NCBI GenBank assembly: GCA_001940655.1
Contig: MBAA01000234.1
Coordinates: 296 to 6,579, forward strand
DNA length: 6,284 nucleotides
Source of the DNA: Promethearchaeota archaeon CR_4
GTDB taxonomy: Archaea; Asgardarchaeota; Lokiarchaeia; Sigyniarchaeales; CR-4
Reading direction: 5' to 3'
Position numbers and translations under genes: made by a program. The notes under the pieces were generated by a model, which was not told where the DNA came from, ran no database searches, and worked only from the letters and a program-made list of their open reading frames with translations. How positions within the stretch are numbered: the stretch's first letter is position 1; the number at the start of each line of letters is the position of its first letter. Below are positions 5,014 to 6,284 of the stretch, one piece after another.

Positions 5014-6073
5014 AAAGCAGAATAGCTCCCGTCTCAGTCAATAACCAGTCGCCACTCCAATTCCAAAAAGCATCCCTCCCCCCCCCACCGTCTACCGCAC
5101 TCACGTAATATTCGTGGAAGAATCGCTCTAACGTTCTTCCCGTTATAGTCAGACTGTCCGTGTTGATGTGGGTCAAGTTATCTCCAGTTGTGTGGTGATA
5201 TGGCCAAGGGCCAGACGTGTCGGTGAAATCGATGATGAAGTCCACGGAAGGAATCCCGCGTGCGGCAAACCACTTGTGGTCGTCTAGGAGGTTACTGAAA
5301 TAATGGGGATCCGTTGGGAAGGCACTTGTATATCCTAAATCGCGTCCGAGTTGGAAGAATAAGTCTTGTATCGTGCTATTTGAGTATCCATCTTTCGCGA
5401 ACCTTAAGCCTGTCCCACCCACCATGTCGAGAAGTAGCATTAATTTTACTTCCGATAATGGGGTTAACCCGAGGATAGTTTCCAGGTGAGACGCGAAGAC
5501 TTGAGACCCTTCTGCATAATTCCACCCTGATAAACCGCCATACCCTTGGTCTTCCGCATCGAAAAAGACGAACCAGATTTGGACCCTAAGTATTTGGCGA
5601 ATTTGGTATAAAATGCGGGTCAATTCCAGCAACACAGCTGACCCTGCAGCACCATCATTCGCTCCCGGGCAAGGACTTGCGGGAGAAATTGGGTCTTTTT
5701 CTGAAATCGCCCGACTATCATAATGGGCGCCAATGATTACAATATTTCCCGATACCGTAGGATTGAGGATGCCAACGACATTTTGGCACGCGGTGCCGTG
5801 GAGTGTATAGTTATGGTCGATAACTGTAGTATAGGGTGCAAGCTTTTCCTTGAAATAATTAGCACAATCTTCACGAGCGGTGGTGCCTGGAATCCTGTTC
5901 CCGAGATTTAATTGATCTTGGATCGCGGAATATGCATTATCTGCATTAAAAATTAAAGGGAGAGTGGATTCCCCGCGAGCAAAACTCACCAAAAAACTGA
6001 AGAAGCTTGTAAATGGAACCAACCATACGAGAAATATTATTTTTACCCACGGTCGTGTTTGTACCCGCGCCAT
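4898..6073 (-). CDS. Membrane-anchored M28 metallopeptidase / glutaminyl-cyclase-like enzyme
   Basis: The protein has 391 residues. A signal sequence or anchor (about 11-31, after a basic start) has a possible cleavage site after S30-F31-A32. The M28 domain (about 45-325) shows the zinc and catalytic residues in order: H117 (G-A-H-Y-D-S), D140 (G-A-N-D-G-A-A-G), E174-D175 (F-D-A-E-D-Q-G), D216 (L-L-D-M-V-G) and H294 (H-H-T-T-G-D). D264-D265-H266 recalls the D-D-H of animal glutaminyl-peptide cyclotransferases, so the enzyme could be a cyclase or an aminopeptidase. The Trp before the last zinc His in human cyclase is His here. A C-terminal helix (about 348-369) followed by K-K anchors it, with the catalytic domain outside. 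Sequons are at N88, N232, N299 and N338. A run of nine G (coding strand) encodes the glycines at 329-332 between domain and anchor. The 3' end carries the promoter of the next gene. Confidence 0.9.
   Translation of the reverse strand: MARVQTRPWVKIIFLVWLVPFTSFFSFLVSFARGESTLPLIFNADNAYSAIQDQLNLGNRIPGTTAREDCANYFKEKLAPYTTVIDHNYTLHGTACQNVVGILNPTVSGNIVIIGAHYDSRAISEKDPISPASPCPGANDGAAGSAVLLELTRILYQIRQILRVQIWFVFFDAEDQGYGGLSGWNYAEGSQVFASHLETILGLTPLSEVKLMLLLDMVGGTGLRFAKDGYSNSTIQDLFFQLGRDLGYTSAFPTDPHYFSNLLDDHKWFAARGIPSVDFIIDFTDTSGPWPYHHTTGDNLTHINTDSLTITGRTLERFFHEYYVSAVDGGGGRDAFWNWSGDWLLTETGAILLSCVFGACVVFGIYCAFKAYILKKHQVIKDLTTIKEASL
4913..4919 (-). promoter_or_regulatory. TATA box of the 284-aa signal peptidase gene, inside the M28 3' coding end
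   Basis: TATAAAA on the minus strand ends 26 nt before the ATG at 4886. It lies within the last codons of the M28 gene, where it encodes T-I-K, so the same bases serve as coding sequence and probable promoter. The predicted transcript starts at or a few bases before the ATG. Confidence 0.7.
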
Positions 6074-6093
6074 TAGGACGAAAAAGGCTCTAC

Positions 6094-6130
6094 TCTCACT
6101 TAAAGGTTAGCAGACAGAACCTTAGTGAGA
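6094..6130. promoter_or_regulatory. Inverted repeat overlapping the M28 promoter
   Basis: The left arm is TCTCACT (6094-6100) and AAGGTT (6103-6108), and the right arm is AACCTT (6118-6123) and AGTGAGA (6124-6130). Thirteen bases pair perfectly around a 9-nt centre, with two unpaired bases (6101-6102). It lies 20 nt before the M28 start and covers the TATA-like element, so an operator for a dimeric regulator is the simplest reading. A transcribed hairpin is less likely because the transcript should start downstream of it. Confidence 0.5.
6099..6105 (-). promoter_or_regulatory. Possible TATA box of the M28 gene
   Basis: CTTTAAG on the minus strand ends 25 nt before the ATG at 6073, close to the 26-nt spacing of the two signal peptidase genes. 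It is a weak match to the TATA consensus and lies inside the inverted repeat at 6094-6130. Confidence 0.4.
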
Positions 6131-6205
6131 TCTTCTTGTGGATCAGTCAATATGACTTTCCAGTGAAAATTTAGAACGAATTAGCTAGATTGAAAGGAGA
6201 AAAAA

Positions 6206-6237
6206 AGTAGGGAAAATAGCGGAAGGAATTCCCTACT
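6206..6237 (+). promoter_or_regulatory. Hairpin upstream of the right-edge gene
   Basis: AGTAGGGAA (6206-6214) and TTCCCTACT (6229-6237) are perfect 9-bp inverted repeats. The 14-nt loop is exactly the first copy of a direct repeat whose second copy holds the ribosome-binding site of the next gene. If the transcript begins upstream, for instance from the AT-rich GAAAATTTAG at about 6164-6173, this would be a leader hairpin. Otherwise it may be an operator. Confidence 0.45.
6215..6228 (+). repeat. 14-nt direct repeat, copy 1 (hairpin loop)
   Basis: AATAGCGGAAGGAA is repeated without mismatch at 6251-6264, 36 nt from start to start. This copy fills the loop of the hairpin at 6206-6237. It contains the purine-rich GGAAGGA but is not followed by a start codon. 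Confidence 0.7.
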
Positions 6238-6250
6238 CGGAAAAACATCT

Positions 6251-6264
6251 AATAGCGGAAGGAA
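6251..6264 (+). repeat. 14-nt direct repeat, copy 2, containing the ribosome-binding site
   Basis: This exact copy of AATAGCGGAAGGAA ends 5 nt before the ATG at 6270. Its AAGGA resembles a Shine-Dalgarno sequence at a suitable distance, which supports a start at 6270. Confidence 0.65.
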
Positions 6265-6269
6265 ACATT

Positions 6270-6284
6270 ATGGCAAATGTTCCT
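6270..6284 (+). CDS. 5' end of a divergent gene, truncated by the window edge
   Basis: Only five codons are visible, reading M-A-N-V-P. The call rests on the ATG with a purine-rich GGAAGGA a few bases upstream and on the divergent control region before it. The product cannot be recognised. It is divergent from the M28 gene, with 196 nt between the start codons. Confidence 0.4.

Noticed and set aside
1..6284. CRISPR array, insertion sequence or prophage features
   Set aside because: No regularly spaced repeats, transposase or terminal inverted repeats were seen. The only direct repeats are the gene-scale duplication, the 14-nt pair at 6215 and 6251, and a minor AATTGAT pair near the left edge.

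Overview
The window most likely comes from an archaeon. Both signal peptidases are of the archaeal/ER (Sec11-like, S26B) type, with Ser and His as catalytic residues instead of the bacterial Ser/Lys pair. Several genes have TATA-like boxes about 26 nt before the start codon, and T-rich tracts follow some genes. An Asgard-type archaeon is possible because of the zinc-ribbon tail on one signal peptidase, but this is only an impression from memory.

Layout from left to right. 149-943 (+) encodes a polytopic, Trp-rich TspO/MBR-related membrane protein. A gap of about 270 nt follows, with a probable terminator and a small nested inverted repeat. 1213-2583 (+) encodes a complete phosphomannomutase of the bacterial CpsG/ManB type. 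It converges, with 49 nt between stops, on a minus-strand block. Read in transcription order, that block is an M28 metallopeptidase/glutaminyl-cyclase-like membrane-anchored enzyme (6073-4898), a 284-aa signal peptidase (4886-4032) and a second, 410-aa signal peptidase (3865-2633). A divergent plus-strand gene begins at 6270 and runs off the right edge.

The main discovery is the history of the minus-strand block. The two signal peptidases are 68% identical without a gap over their first 220 residues (150/220, counted by hand). Their promoters also match: both have TATAAAA exactly 26 nt before ATG. Upstream of the second copy is a decayed 92-nt remnant of the 3' end of the M28 gene. A segment carrying the M28 tail, the promoter and the signal peptidase was therefore duplicated in tandem. 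The copies then diverged in their tails: the 410-aa copy has a predicted cytosolic beta-rich segment, a Pro-rich linker and a CxxC-X30-CxxC zinc ribbon, while the 284-aa copy ends in a short Ser/Thr/Glu-rich tail.

Together the genes suggest a cell-surface and secretion theme. The signal peptidases mature exported proteins. The M28 enzyme has a signal sequence with a plausible signal-peptidase site, four N-glycosylation sequons and a C-terminal membrane anchor. Phosphomannomutase could supply mannose-1-phosphate for glycan synthesis. This functional link is inference. The divergent control region at 6074-6269 holds two inverted repeats and a 14-nt direct repeat.
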